Shown: positions 1-12,415 of the stretch, piece by piece
Position numbering within the stretch: the first letter of the stretch is position 1
How the letters are laid out: each line of letters starts with the position of its first letter
Assembly (NCBI GenBank): GCA_019155185.1
Contig: CM032797.1
Location: 8,976,881-9,040,880 of the forward strand
DNA length: 64,000 nucleotides
From: Beaufortia kweichowensis
Lineage: Eukaryota; Chordata; Actinopteri; Cypriniformes; Gastromyzontidae
Direction of reading: 5' to 3'
Notes under the pieces: model-generated
The model's database searches: none
Told to the model about the DNA's origin: nothing
The model's input: only the letters and a program-made list of their open reading frames with translations
Translations under genes and position numbers: made by a program

Positions 1-751
1 TGCAGGGATCCGTGGGTAAACGCCACACATGTTTGTAAAATTTTCCCATAAGCACACAATACTAAAAATACCTTAAAACAGCCTTCAACTGTACACGCAT
101 CATATGAATCCATCACAGAGAATAGTTTCATTCGTTGATTAAGCTAATGTTTAAAATTGGGTCTACTTACAAAATTAATTCTTCTTTGGAAAGATTTCTA
201 CTTATTTTGTTCCTTTTTTATTAGTTTTTTCTCAATATTTTTGATTTAACAAGAGCATAAAACTTTAGACTTGCACAAGTTAGTTGTAATCACCAAAAAG
301 TAAAATGGCTCTTCTCCCAAACACCACTTTCTTCATTTATTGTGACATTTTTCTTCGAATAAAAGCACTTTTAAAATATTTGTCTTTGGTATTTGTATTG
401 GTTTAACAATATGGGCATAGTACTTGAATCTGCAAAACAATGAACTAAAAATTTCGCATGTTGTATGAAAGATGACGTATCAGTCATAATACAACTAGCC
501 AATATGTCTTAACAGCTTTACAATGGTTCAGTATTCATTTAATTTGTCTGTGGTAAAATAGTTTTTTTTATATGTATTAGAATTTCTTTTACAGTTTTTT
601 TATATTACAGATTATTGTGTTCATAATTTAGATAGTTACAATTAACAATTATTAAACTGACATGTTTTTTTTGCGGCGTTTTAAAACTTTTAAAGACACG
701 TGACTGCCATCTGCTGGACGTTTAATACAAATGTCGCTGATGTTTAAGTGA
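1..751. other. intergenic sequence upstream of thoc1
   Basis: AT-rich sequence with no coding exon, RNA gene or clear transposon that I can support. The last 100 bases lead into the thoc1 promoter. Confidence 0.6.
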
Positions 752-760
752 ACCGGAAGT
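752..760 (+). promoter_or_regulatory. ETS/GABP-type site in thoc1 proximal promoter
   Basis: The sequence ACCGGAAGT lies about 40 bases before the thoc1 ATG. It is a full match to the ETS/GABP consensus, which is common in TATA-less housekeeping promoters. No TATA box is visible nearby. Binding is inferred from the motif only. Confidence 0.5.
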
Positions 761-800
761 TGAATGTATCAGGGGTCAGACGGACAAAGCTCCAGTAAAG

Positions 801-3800
801 ATGTCGCCGCCGTCCCAGTTCAATATTATTGAAGCCAGAGATAAATTTACGGTAAACCATTAATCATATATAATAACGACAAGTTACCGATACATGTGCT
901 TTGATGCGTGTTTTTTTTATAAAGCAGATGATCTTTATGTAGACAACTTAGTAGCAGTTTACTGTATGTCAGCACTGTGCTGGTTTATCTACAGTGTTAT
1001 CAGACTGTGAAAATATATTTGGGTAGTGAAAGATTACAATATTTATATACTATGATATGTAATAATATTTACCACAAGATATTTCTAAGATATTATTTTT
1101 AAGTATAAAATGGCACTAACGCTTAACATTAAAATTATCGTTGGCATTACCATGTTGCTATAGGAAAAAGTATCTTTATAATACCATGTTTAAAGAAATC
1201 ATATTCTTGGACTTTTTTGTTGGTGTAGTTTGTGAATCTAAATCATTCCTGTCTTTTTTTCAGGCTGCCACCCAAAGTGCTGTGGATATCAGAAACTGTA
1301 AACCCCTGACCAGCACTTTCAGTCATCTGCCTGGAAAGTAAGAACTTTGTTTTTCTTTTTCCATTTATGTAGCACAGATGTGAGTTCATATACATAAGCT
1401 TCCAATGGTTTATTTGCATGGATGAAGGTTTTGAGATTTGAATAAGTTTGAATGTACAGTTTTTAAGATGTATGTGACATAATGTGATTGTTTACAGTGA
1501 AACCGAGAAGAAAAGCACGCTTGATCAGGCTCTACGTGGAGTCCTTGAAGAGCAGATAGTGAGTCCACGGCAGTTCCTTTTCATTGTCTTATTGAGAATG
1601 AAATATTCCTAAAGCTCAACTTGAAGAGCAGCGCAGGTTCTTTGAGTTAAAAATGTTTTTCGTTATTTTTCAGGTAAAGCAGAAAGTGAATGTTGAGGAT
1701 TTCCTTTCTCTGATCTACATCAGTATTGATTGTGTTACTGAAGGTATAGACATGGATCTACTCACCTGTTTGTGTACCATTTAATGATCATTGATGTTTC
1801 TGCGTAGATTTATTCTTTTCTTCATGTTATATTCACACAGGCATCTGTTCTGCTACTTCTCCGTTTCTTCTGCTGGGAGATGTTCTGGACTGTCTTCCTC
1901 TGGATCAATGTGACAAAATATTCTCCTTTGTTGAAGAAAACGTCTCTACATGGAAGTCTGTGAGTTTGTGGCAGTTTTTATCATGATTGTTATTTTACAA
2001 ATGTTGGTCAGGTGGAGTTAAAAGGAATACTTTTAGTTGTAGTGTAGTTTTTTACATTTGTTATTTCATGTTTACAGAATACTTTTTACTCTGCTGGGAA
2101 AAACTACTTGTTAAGAATGTGTAATGGTGAGTTTTTATTTTTTGTTTCCGTAATATTGATGAGATTCTGTCAGATTTTCATATTTTTTGTCCTCTTTGAT
2201 GTTTGACTTTAAAATACTGTCATAAGAAAAGCACTGATTTAAACATTTTAGGATAAACTATTATATGTCTATACTATAACAAATGTCTTCACATTAAACC
2301 TTTATCTATTGTCAATTCAGGCATTAAATTTAACATTTTTATGTACAAAATGAATAGTTCTGGATGCAGATGAAATTGGCTAATTAAAATGATTATTTTT
2401 GGGATATATATTTGATGTCCCATGTTCTCATGATTGGATTTTATTATAATGGCCTGACATCTGTACCGTTGCCCTACAGATCTCCTCAGAAGGCTCTCTA
2501 AGACTCAGAATACAGTGTTTTGTGGACGAATCCAGCTGTTTTTAGCACGTCTCTTCCCTTTGTCAGAAAAATCAGGTACATTCTCTTTTGACATTTGGTT
2601 TTTTCAGTGCATTGCTTTTTTTTGTATAACTGAGATATGATGTCCTTTTTTATGTCATCAGGACTGAACTTGCAGAGTCAGTTTAACCTTGATAATGTCA
2701 CAGTGTTCAACAAAAATGAACAGGAGAGCACATTTGGACTGCAGGTAAATAAATGCTGATCATCACACTGACAGGATTTAATCAGGGGAGGAATTGGGTG
2801 AAGTATTGGTTTTGATCTATAGATAGCTAAAGGGTTCTTGTTTTCTGTTGTTCTAGCACTCAGAAGTGAAGGAGGATGGGATGGAGGTAGAGGAAGGAGA
2901 GATGGGTGATGAAGATGCACCTGCGGCCTGGTGAGAGATCATCAGTTGTTACAGTATTTTAATTACTAAAGCAGTATCCTAACAACAATTTAATTGTAGA
3001 ATACTTTTTATGTGTAAACAAAATCAAAAATATTCTGTTATAGTTCCATTCCCATCGACTACAACCTGTACAGGAAATTTTGGACACTACAGGACTATTT
3101 TAGAAACCCCCTGCAATGCTACGACAAATTCTTATGGATGACTTTTCTCAAGGTATTTACTTTATTTAACTCTAATCTAACTACATTACAGTTTACGTTT
3201 TACAGAGTTAATCATGGTGATGTGATTTCTCATTTTGTTCTTTGCAGTATTCAGACGAGACACTAGCCGTGTTTAAGAGTTTTAAACTTGACGACATGCA
3301 GGCATCTAAGAGAAAGCTGGAGGAGATGAGGACAGCTGCTGGAGATCATGTCTACTTCGCCAAGTTTCTCACCAGTGAGAAGGTCAGTGCATCCAGTCCT
3401 TTATTAAAGTTGTTCAGTGCAGCGGTCAGCTTTTGTGTGGTATATAATGATAACATATTCTTTAAACAGTTGATGGATCTTCAGCTGAGCGACAGCAACT
3501 TCAGAAGACACATTCTGCTTCAGTACCTCATTCTTTTCCAGTACCTCAAGGGCCAGGTCAAGTTTAAGAGGTTAGAGAAGCAGAAAAACAAATGGTTTTA
3601 TGCTTAATCTGGTGCTCTGAGAATTTAATATTTTACTGTATTTTTTAATCTCCTGCAGTTCCAGTTGTGTTTTGACTGATGATCAGTCTTTGTGGATTGA
3701 GGATACAACTAAACTTGTCTATCAGGTTAGTTTTTATCCAAAAGGATCAGTGTTTTGTAGATGTGTAGGCACACAATTCACCGGCCTCTTTTTTCATTGA

Positions 3801-5512
3801 AGCTACTACGAGAAACTCCTCCAGATGGGAACAAGTTTGCATCCATGGTTGAGGTAACTGGCATTCAGTTTGATGTTTGTTAAACCAAAATTTAATAGCT
3901 CAGTTTAATAGTTATTGTAATGTAATAGTTTAGTACTAGTTTATAGTTTAATACTGTTACTAGTTGTTAACTAAGTGAATTTTATTTTCTCAATTATATC
4001 ATCAACAGCACATTCTGAACACGGAAGAAAACTGGAACTCATGGAAGAATGAGGGCTGTCCAAGTTTTGTAAAAGAAAGGTACTACTGTACATAAAAATA
4101 TAATGTAAATGTATTGTTATGCAATGCAATTTGGGCCAAATTTTATTGTTCCTTTTATTAAAAAATACATTTTCTGTACAAGACTGGAGACCTTTTGTCA
4201 TCTGTTGGTAACATTTTGGTCTAGCATAAACTTGACCGATCTATTTCTGCATTTATGAATGTGATATGTGACTGATCTGTTTATTTCTCTCAGACCGACA
4301 GAGACCAAACCCATCCGGCCCAGCAGAAAGAGACCAGCACCAGAAGACTTTCTGGGGAAAGGCCCCGACCGTAAGATCTTCATGGGAAAGTAAGATGTTT
4401 ATATTTATAATTCTATGGTTTGCTGTCTAGTCTCACTGTGTTAAAGTTTGAACTCATGCATAACTGTTCTTCACAGCGAGGAACTCACCAGGCTCTGGAA
4501 TCTAAATCTAGACAACATGGAGGCCTGCAAGTCAGACAGCAGGTTTGTGTTTAATAAATACTTTACACAAGATGCTTTTTTCGTTTAGTCAGAGAGCTTT
4601 TGCATTAAATATTTTGGTTTAAAGGGAGTTCATGCCGTCACTGGAGGATTTTTTTGAAGAAGCCATCGAACAAGCCGACCCAGTAAACATGGTGGAGGAT
4701 GAGTACAAGTAAAGATTTTTATAAAGCCACAATAACAATGTTACATTTGACTAAAACTTTAGAATTAACAGGTTTTCTGTTCATCTCAGAGTGGTGCGTG
4801 ACTCAAACTATGGCTGGCGAGCTCTACGGCTGCTATCTAGGAGGAGTCCTCACTTTTTCCAGCCAACCAACCAGCAATTCAAAAGCCTGGCGGACTATCT
4901 GGAAAACATGGTCATCAAACTGGCCAAGGAGCTTCCTGTGAGTGGACATCCACCTTATTATCAATGGAAGATATATGAATTATCCATTATAGTTAATGTG
5001 CAAATTGTCCTTAAACTTATAGAAGGACCTTCCATCTGAAGAGATAAAAACAGGAGAGGAGGATGATGAAGATGAGAATGGAGATAATCTGTTGAAGGAG
5101 AGCAATGACAGTGAGTACAGGACTCCTTGGGTAGCATCATTCATATTTGTTTCAATTCACAAAATCTTTGATGAGAAATGTAACTACGATAGATGGCTGA
5201 CAAATGGGCCATTTTTCTAAATAATGTTTTCAAGGTCCCAGCATTCAAAGCAAGGCAGTGACCAACAGTCAGATGGATGAGATCGCCGCCAAGCTCGGAG
5301 CTCAGTGGAAGATGCTGGCGGACCATCTGGACATGAGTGAGAAGGAGATCCGTGTGATAGAGGCTGACAGTGAAGACGTGGAGCTGCAGGCAAAGATGCT
5401 GCTGGTGGCCTGGCAAGACCGAGAAGGCCCTCAAGCTACGATGGAGAGCCTGGTCACGGCCCTTAACGCAGCTGGCTTCAGCAACATCACAGATGCCCTG
5501 AATGAGACGTAA
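801..5512 (+). CDS. thoc1: THO complex subunit 1 (THOC1/HPR1), 21 coding exons
   Basis: THOC1 is a nuclear subunit of the THO/TREX complex, which couples transcription to mRNA packaging and export. Coding exons: 801-851, 1264-1337, 1498-1558, 1674-1743, 1841-1959, 2078-2126, 2480-2575, 2662-2744, 2857-2930, 3044-3152, 3248-3382, 3470-3570, 3659-3725, 3803-3853, 4009-4079, 4294-4389, 4477-4542, 4625-4708, 4790-4937, 5023-5110, 5235-5512. Phases join without a break to 656 aa (human 657). Recognisable blocks include LLGDVLDCLPLDQCDKIF, an acidic stretch ending VEEGEMGDEDAP, SDSNFRRHILLQYLILFQYL, the basic RPSRKRPAPEDFLGKGP segment (probable nuclear signal) and SPHFFQPTNQQFKSL. The last exon encodes the C-terminal death-domain fold, including LLVAWQDREG. 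The first ATG is used; it gives MSPPSQFNIIEARDKFT. Donors are GT throughout, with a weak gtcagt after 3382. The gene converges on usp14. Confidence 0.95.
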
Positions 5513-5637
5513 CTTTGTGCTCACTACACCGTACCTCTTGCCTATTTTTCAACTTATTGGTCGATTTTATGCATTTTGGTGATGTTTTTGTTGCACCTCA
5601 ATGAGTTGTGTTTTTCAATAATGCTGTTCCCTTTTGA

Positions 5638-5643
5638 AATAAA
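5638..5643 (+). terminator. thoc1: thoc1 poly(A) signal
   Basis: AATAAA lies 126 bases after the thoc1 stop codon, giving a short 3' UTR. It is the first canonical hexamer after the stop. Confidence 0.75.
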
Positions 5644-5709
5644 TGTCATTACCACATGAATTCAACTGTTTTGTTTGTAAACCACACACACAATAGTATC
5701 ATTGGCATG

Positions 5710-5715
5710 TTTATT
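5710..5715 (-). terminator. usp14: usp14 distal poly(A) signal
   Basis: TTTATT on the + strand reads AATAAA on the usp14 strand. It lies about 600 bases after the usp14 stop and only 67 bases from the thoc1 hexamer, so the two convergent transcripts would end almost back to back or overlap slightly. Confidence 0.6.
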
Positions 5716-6244
5716 TTTCACGGTTATGAAAAGCCAGCAATCAATAACTTATTACAGAGATGCGTTGAAGTCCTGTTACATGATTGTATTTGGGTATTTC
5801 AGGACATACAAGTTTACAGTGGCATTTGTTGCATGGAAGCTAGAAGACAGGAGCGATATTTGAACATGAAGACCCATCTTCTCGAAGTGCTTCAGTAACG
5901 AAATCCACCTTTGATATTCAAACCAGGCCTACCATCAATGTAAACTTTGCTCTCTTTGGGAACAATCCCAATATCATCTTTTTTTTAACATTTCCAGTAA
6001 TAACTGCAATGGATATTGTATAGTGAGCATGAACACCTTTTCACAGGCTTAAAAATATACAATGCATATAGAAAACATTTAGAAAAGAACTGCTCCAGGT
6101 CCAAACAAGGATCAGGTCCAGCAATCGCTTCAATCAAATCTATCATCAACATAAGGGGAAAAACACCCTCAAATGACATGCCGCTTGTGTTGATGCGTGA
6201 ACAGTTTTGAAAATTTTAAGGTCAGGTTTTTAAAGACACCAGGA

Positions 6245-6250
6245 TTTATT
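6245..6250 (-). terminator. usp14: usp14 proximal poly(A) signal (candidate)
   Basis: A second AATAAA on the minus strand lies about 70 bases after the usp14 stop. It could give a short alternative 3' UTR. Which site dominates cannot be told from sequence. Confidence 0.45.
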
Positions 6251-6318
6251 GCACATCTATACAGACAGTGCTTCGAAATGGCAATTATGTATGGTTGAAG
6301 TTTTTATCTGAACCGCTG

Positions 6319-9300
6319 TTACTCAAGTATTTCCAGACGTCGTGGGCCATACAGGAGGACGTATGCTATATGCCAGTCGCCACCTCCAGACAGTTTCAGG
6401 ATGTCCTCAGGGGTCACCACGCTGACCTTATCGTCGTCAAATTTCACCCATTCATCTGTTCAAACACAGTCAAGAATCAATACCTACATTTTTACAACAA
6501 TATTACATTACATTACACAAGAGGTCAGGGTTTGATTGCTTTGTATAGGCCAGCTAGCTATTGCATGTAGATTTTTCTCTATTAAATGCCATTCATGATA
6601 GTTACATTGTGACAAAAGTAACAAACGCAAACATTTTGCTTGTGACTGTGTTTGAATTATTCTCTACCTTCTTTCCTTTTAACCCAGGCGACGTAGTGGC
6701 CAGATGAACTGGATCGACCCTGATGTGTCAGAACTGCCTGCAGGTCATAGTAACCGCTGTTGTTGGAGCCCAAGTCTGCAGATAACAAAGCGTAGTCATC
6801 ATATAAACCCATTTGTAGAGTAAACTATAAGAGCACTGTTCTAGGATCTTGTATTTACCGTCAGAAAAGCAGAACGGTTCATATTTTGTTTCTTTTGGTT
6901 TCAAAGCCTTCTGATCCTGTTTAAGGAGAAATATAGTTAAACAAACATCAGTAAATTTACAGATTGATATGTTTTATATGATGACATTATAGGGCACTTG
7001 CTTTTGGCTGCTGCTGCTTCTCCAATTTCTTGTCCTCAATCTCTTTGAACTTTGACCTCACAGACACCATTTTCTCTTGAAGTTCAGCAGTGCACAGTTC
7101 AAAGACATCCAGCATGAGAGGAAATTTGACATCCTAAACACAGCAAAAGAAGTATGCAGATGTACAATACAGACATCAGAATAAAACCGAATGCACAACC
7201 GCAGACATTATTTTGTGAATTTTATCTTATAAACACTTTAGAGATAACATACACCAGACGCACCTTAAGAACTTTGGCATTAACAGACTCTTTTTCTTTA
7301 TAGTAGAACCGGACCATCTGAACCGCCAGGTACGCCGGGAGACGGCTAATTTTGGACTAAAACAGATAAACATATTGAATGACTGTACATTTTACTTTCT
7401 ACACTGCCAGTAAAGATGTAATTTGATGTAATAAAGATGTACCGATTTGATATAGTGAGCATTTCTTTGTAAAGAAGGGGAGAACTTCGTGATGTCCTCT
7501 TGTAGCCTCTAAAATGTGACAGAAAGATCAAGATTAACATGGACAATAAACACTGCTGGTACTTCCTGTGAGGAGTGATTAATTTGATCTCCACTCACCA
7601 ATCGGAGTCCAGTGGCAAGATATTTGACTTCCTGGTTGATGAAGCAGCTGAGCTGCAGTTGGCTCTCTGTGCCTTTGGTCGGTTCTTCGTCCTCTGACTC
7701 AGTGCATTTCATACTGCACACATATGGGTTAAGGACTACTACTATTATCTACTATTTTGCTTCCCAAAAATACACTCAAGTTTAAATTTTTTCAGGGTAT
7801 AATCCATAACTTTTGCCTCTGTATCACATCTCTGTTTGAAACAAAATTGCAGCTTATTTACATACTCATCTTCACATGGGCTGAAGTCAAACTGACATTT
7901 CCCAGAAAATCATTATTATAAGCTTTACTTTTGTAAATTGGGCTTAAGTACAGACATTAAAGAACATTGATTTTTATGTACTGTATCAGTAACTGATTTT
8001 TGTTTATTTTTAACCCAAATCTTTTAATTAGGCGTGAACAGGATCTGTTAAAGAGGAAAGGATACGTAGTGTCAAATTCAACACTAAAATACTGATCAAT
8101 GAAGTTTTTCTTTTTTGCGGAGGCAGCGGCTGCACTATCACTTTCAGTCTGTTAAAGACAAAACAAAAAGTATAGAGGTTGTCATAATACCATAGCTTTT
8201 AAAATAAAAAATAATTATTATGAAAAGACTGCAATGTTTCATATTAAAATATTCATATCATCAGAATACATAAAGAATTCTTGCCTCCATTGGGGTTTCT
8301 AGTTCTTCAGGATCTAATTTCTGCTGAAGAACTCGCATCATCTGGACCCAGCACTCATTGGCATCCTGGTAACAAAACAGTTATAAAATATAATAATTGC
8401 ATTAAAGGATATTAGAATCTCATGTTTTTTGTAACAGGATAATATCCTATTTGTAAAATACTCAAGATTCCATCTGTCTGTATCGGTTTGCTTCCAGACC
8501 TGCTGGAGGTATTGGCCCTGGTCTCCCTTCTCTGCAAACTGTGGGAAGGCCATGTGCAGGAACTGCAGCAGAATGATGGGTGGAATGCTTGAGGAGGTCT
8601 TGTCCATGGACTCGTACAAATCACGCAGAGCTGAACGAAAAATAATTTCTTGATTAAATATACGCAACATGCTGGAATCAAGAACTATGCTTTCATTTAC
8701 ATATTTGGCAGACACTTCTATCGAAAGCGTATTCGTTTGTATGCATCATTCTTGAGCACTTCTGCTTGGCAGTACAGATCAGCAAATGTCAGGCAAGGTA
8801 AGCACTGAAAAAGTGAACCCTTTGATAACTTCACAAACGAGATGTAGTTAAATCTCATCACCTGCTGTGATGTACTGAGAAGGCGCATTAGCTCCAGAAG
8901 ACCGCAAGGCACCAGAGTACCTACAGGTGGAGGCAAAATACAGCAAGAAGATTGTTACCCAAAAACTACAAGCTTGAAGTTGATATGAAAAATGTGCTTA
9001 AAACATACCTCCTGAGAGAATTTTTAAGTTCAGGCACAGAACGCAGACACTGCACTGTTGCGTTCATGTAGCATGTGTTACCCAAATTTGTCAATCCACA
9101 TGGCAACTCCATCTAAACATGAAAAATGAATAAAAAAGGAAAATGTTGTTGCAATTTAACTTTATTATTACACATGAAAGCTTGATCACACTGATCAAAG
9201 ATCTGATTCAAGGCAGAAACTCACAGCAGATGCAAGCTGCTCCTCTGTCATGTCCTCTACAAACATGGGTCGCACTGCAGGCTCCTCAGGCAGGGCATCA

Positions 9301-10726
9301 GCAGAGCCCATCATGAGAAGGGTCATACCCTACAGAAATGAAAGAAGATCCACTTAGCTCAAGAAAAACTTACATTTAAAACCAACATGAAAAGGTCTAC
9401 ATTACTTGCAACCGACTTATAGATCCTTACATTTTTCAACTTGATATTTCCCCACTCATCATCCTGGTCAACAAAAATAAAACAAGTCATACACCTGTAA
9501 TGGCACTAAGGACAACAGAAATACTCAAGAACAGATCACAGCTATTACCTTCAGCGTTCCTCCTTTCACCATAACTTTCTGTCTCTCGGGCTGAACTCCT
9601 GTCAGAGCAAACAGCTGGGCTTTGAACACCATGGGCGGCTCTTCTGTGTTCAGCTCCACCGCATCAAACTTCTCCTTTCCCCATTTCACATTCACTAAAA
9701 GATCACAACAACAAATAAGCACCAGTGACACAGCAAAATTATTCGGCATCACATTTATGCAGAAATTCAGAAGTTTAAAGTGATCATTCATTTGCATCAT
9801 TCAAGCCGTATAATTTTCTCTTCCACAGAACACAAAATAAAATTAGCAAAATGCTTTTACAATACACACATTTTATTCATTCTTGCATGTATTATGATGT
9901 ATCACTATGTGTAGAAATTAGAAAATGTTCTGTTCCTTACACAAAACATATGCTTATTAAAGACTTAAATTTAAAGACTATAAAAATGACTTTATATTCT
10001 TATGCAGTAAAACAGACATCAGTATAGCTTTGACAGCTGTATAAACTAAAACCCATTAAAAAAAGTAAAGTTGACACACCTGCTATTCAGAAAGTTAGCT
10101 AAAACCATCGGCTGTTCTTCATATCAAAACTCAATGTGTGAGCAGATTATACACATCATATTAATAACGTTTAACTCTAAATAAATTGAGGTTTAAATGC
10201 CCTGTTTGGTTCATTAATGATTTAATTTGACAGGTTGTACATGACAGGCTAAAGTGATCATCCTAACTTCTGTCTATGCGCTTATTAAAAGTTTATATAA
10301 AAAAACATTGTTCAGTAAAACCATGTTTACAGGTGTGATTAATTTCAATAATAATTCGAGTCTGCTAATTAAAAAGACGTATAAAGTTTCAAAAGACAAT
10401 TGATCAAGTATGAGCTGCTTATTAGCCGACATGCTAACATGCTGTATCACTGATGCACAAGCCTGACACTTAATGAGCCACATTATAAACATTCACATAA
10501 AATACACTTGTTCCCCGGATAAACGACATGACAGGGACACGCTAAATAATGTATGTTACTTCTAGAGCTGTTTCCTGCTTTATTTTTACATAATAATAGC
10601 CTTTGAGGCCTGAAGCTACTGTCTCGTGCTAACTGCGCAGCCTCCTTTCACATACCTCTTAACTTCTAAAGACAAGCTTTAATTTGGGTAAAAGTAAACT
10701 GTAAACAAACCTGTAAATACGGGCAT
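6319..10726 (-). CDS. usp14: ubiquitin carboxyl-terminal hydrolase 14 (USP14), 16 coding exons
   Basis: USP14 is a cysteine deubiquitinase that docks on the 26S proteasome and trims ubiquitin chains from substrates. Coding exons in transcript order: 10711-10726, 9549-9694, 9431-9463, 9225-9329, 9009-9112, 8862-8920, 8500-8630, 8285-8365, 8066-8148, 7599-7713, 7443-7508, 7264-7356, 7002-7133, 6859-6916, 6668-6775, 6319-6455. They join in phase to 488 aa (human 494). The N-terminal ubiquitin-like domain begins VNVKWGKEKFDAVELN. The Cys box GLTNLGNTCYMNATVQC puts the nucleophile at Cys114, as in human. The His box SSSSGHYVAWVK puts the catalytic His near residue 434. The C-terminus contains GGGDWHIAYVLLYGPRR. 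Two junctions are in phase only with GC donors (after 8285 and after 7002, minus-strand order). The first exon encodes just MPVFT plus one base. Confidence 0.95.
6996..7001 (-). other. usp14: GC donor of usp14 intron 13
   Basis: The minus strand reads CCAAAA then gcaagt. Splicing at GC keeps phase 0 into the next exon (DQKALKPKETKYEPF). The nearby GT (gtgccc) would leave phase 1 and soon reach a stop. GCAAGT is the standard donor of GC-AG introns. Confidence 0.75.
8281..8284 (-). other. usp14: GC donor of usp14 intron 8
   Basis: Exon 8 ends ATGGAG and is followed on the minus strand by gcaaga. No GT lies at a position that keeps the frame, and joining to the next exon (8148 downward) gives in-phase PMETESDSA. 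This is a GC-AG intron with a good match to the usual GCAAG context. Confidence 0.75.
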
Positions 10727-12415
10727 CTTTCTGTTCGCTTATCCTTTACAAAGCTCAGCAGTTTCGAAGGCCGGGTGTATGTCGGGATGTAGAAGATTTG
10801 TGTGTCTCCTAACTTCATTCAAACAGTGGCCCACAATGACGCTGCAACTGCATGCTGAACGGATCGGTGCGATCGGTCAGCGACTATGTAAACCTGAGGC
10901 AAAACTACTATGAGAAAGGATTGGGTCATGGATATTAATTAAGTCTCATAGACGTTGCTTGGTTACCTTTGAAAATGTGAAGGCGTATTTATGAATAATA
11001 ATTACGCAATGCAAACTTTGCGTAGTTACCTTCCAATGGTAACGGATTGGACAACGAATATTAAAAACCATCCCGTCAACATAGTAGAACTAATAAATTC
11101 GCGCGAGGGCGAGAGACAGACAATGGTAATGTCGATGTTAAGAATAAACATTTACTATGACTTTTACGAATATTCATTCAATGCATTTAACATACGGTAT
11201 TCCTTTTCTTAAAAGGACTAAAACAATATGAGATGTTGCAAAAAGAATCAACAATCCTCCCATATGGCAATTGATTTATTCTTTCATCTATACTGGGTGT
11301 TTATTTCGGCCAATTATTTGCGATAACTCGAATTTACATTCAGACCACATGAGATCATGTCTAATGTATAAAACACTGTTCTGAAATTGCATGCGTTCCT
11401 TTGAAGATTTGAGTCAGTCATACTACGTTACAGATATGGTTTATGAATGCTGTAAATGAAAAGGCCTTTGAATGAACAAAACATACAACAACGGGGGTTC
11501 TTTCTGAATATTATTTATACTATATGACTGGATGATGCTAGACAATATACGATCTGTTTAGTATTCATGAGCTCCACACGTCCCATAGTAGGATTTGTGA
11601 TTTTGAATCGCGGTAAGCGCCACGAAGTTGTGCGCGTGCGCAGTCGGCGAGCTTTCGAAGTTGACTCTCCGGGGTGTTTCTACAGGAAGGCGGACATGTT
11701 GGTCAGGCAGTGGGAGAATATCTTTTTTTGAAAAATAGCATCGATTAAAGCCTGATTTATCCTTTTTGTTACAGCCTCGTGGATTACACACTCGTTGGGA
11801 AACTTAAAGCCGGCCTGCGGACCAAGAGAGATTAATCGCGATGGACTTACAAATGCTCGTTTTAACCAGGATCGTCTTTTAACTAATCGAAATTTGGAAG
11901 GCGAAGTTTTTTTTCGCCACTTCTTACTTTGCAGCTGTCAGACTTGTTTGGCCTGGCTCTCATTTATATATACACAGATCTGGATAAACTAACTTAATGT
12001 CGCCGCATGTTAACTTCGCAACGTTTATTTTATCACTTATTTTGCGTAAATGTGACGTGTTCGTGTTTTTTTAATAGTCCGTTCCCCTCGTTTCTCATGA
12101 AGCTAAATTAGCTTAGCGCAGTATAATCTGTTGCTGCTACTTTTTGTGTTTGTTTGCCAAGTTGTTATGGACTAATCCGGACGCCTCGTCTTGTTGTTGT
12201 GGATTTTTTTTCTGAAAATGTGGCTTTTCGTCATCTCTCGGTCTTTTATAAGTTTCAACGAGAGTGATAATAAGGCAGTAAGACATAAAACGTCGCTTTG
12301 ATCATACTGGTGTTTATTGCATTGTGAGGGCAGGGGAAGTTAGCGAGCTAACTCGCTAATCTTAGCCAAATAAACTAATATCTCCTGAATTAAACTCATC
12401 TGATCGCTTGCAAAC
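10727..12415. promoter_or_regulatory. intergenic region between divergent usp14 and rock1
   Basis: usp14 (minus) and rock1 (plus) start codons lie 1.7 kb apart in head-to-head orientation. The usp14 side (10727-10900) and the rock1 side (about 11580-11860) are richer in CpG than the AT-rich middle. The rock1 5' UTR probably occupies roughly the last 600-800 bases. No coding exon is seen here; the small open frames lack conserved features. Confidence 0.6.
11631..11642 (-). promoter_or_regulatory. NRF1-type site in rock1 promoter
   Basis: TGCGCGTGCGCA reads TGCGCACGCGCA on the minus strand, a full match to the NRF1 consensus YGCGCAYGCGCR. It sits in the CpG-rich stretch about 780 bases before the rock1 ATG and probably marks the core promoter. 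The call rests on the motif alone. Confidence 0.5.

Noticed and set aside
11025..11044. Inverted repeat gttacc..ggtaac with CCAAT between, as an RFX X-box
   Set aside because: The half-sites are seven bases apart, beyond the 0-3 base spacing of an X-box.
11795..11992. Open frame in the rock1 upstream region
   Set aside because: It lacks an ATG at its start and shows no recognisable protein; the sequence is better explained as rock1 5' UTR or promoter.
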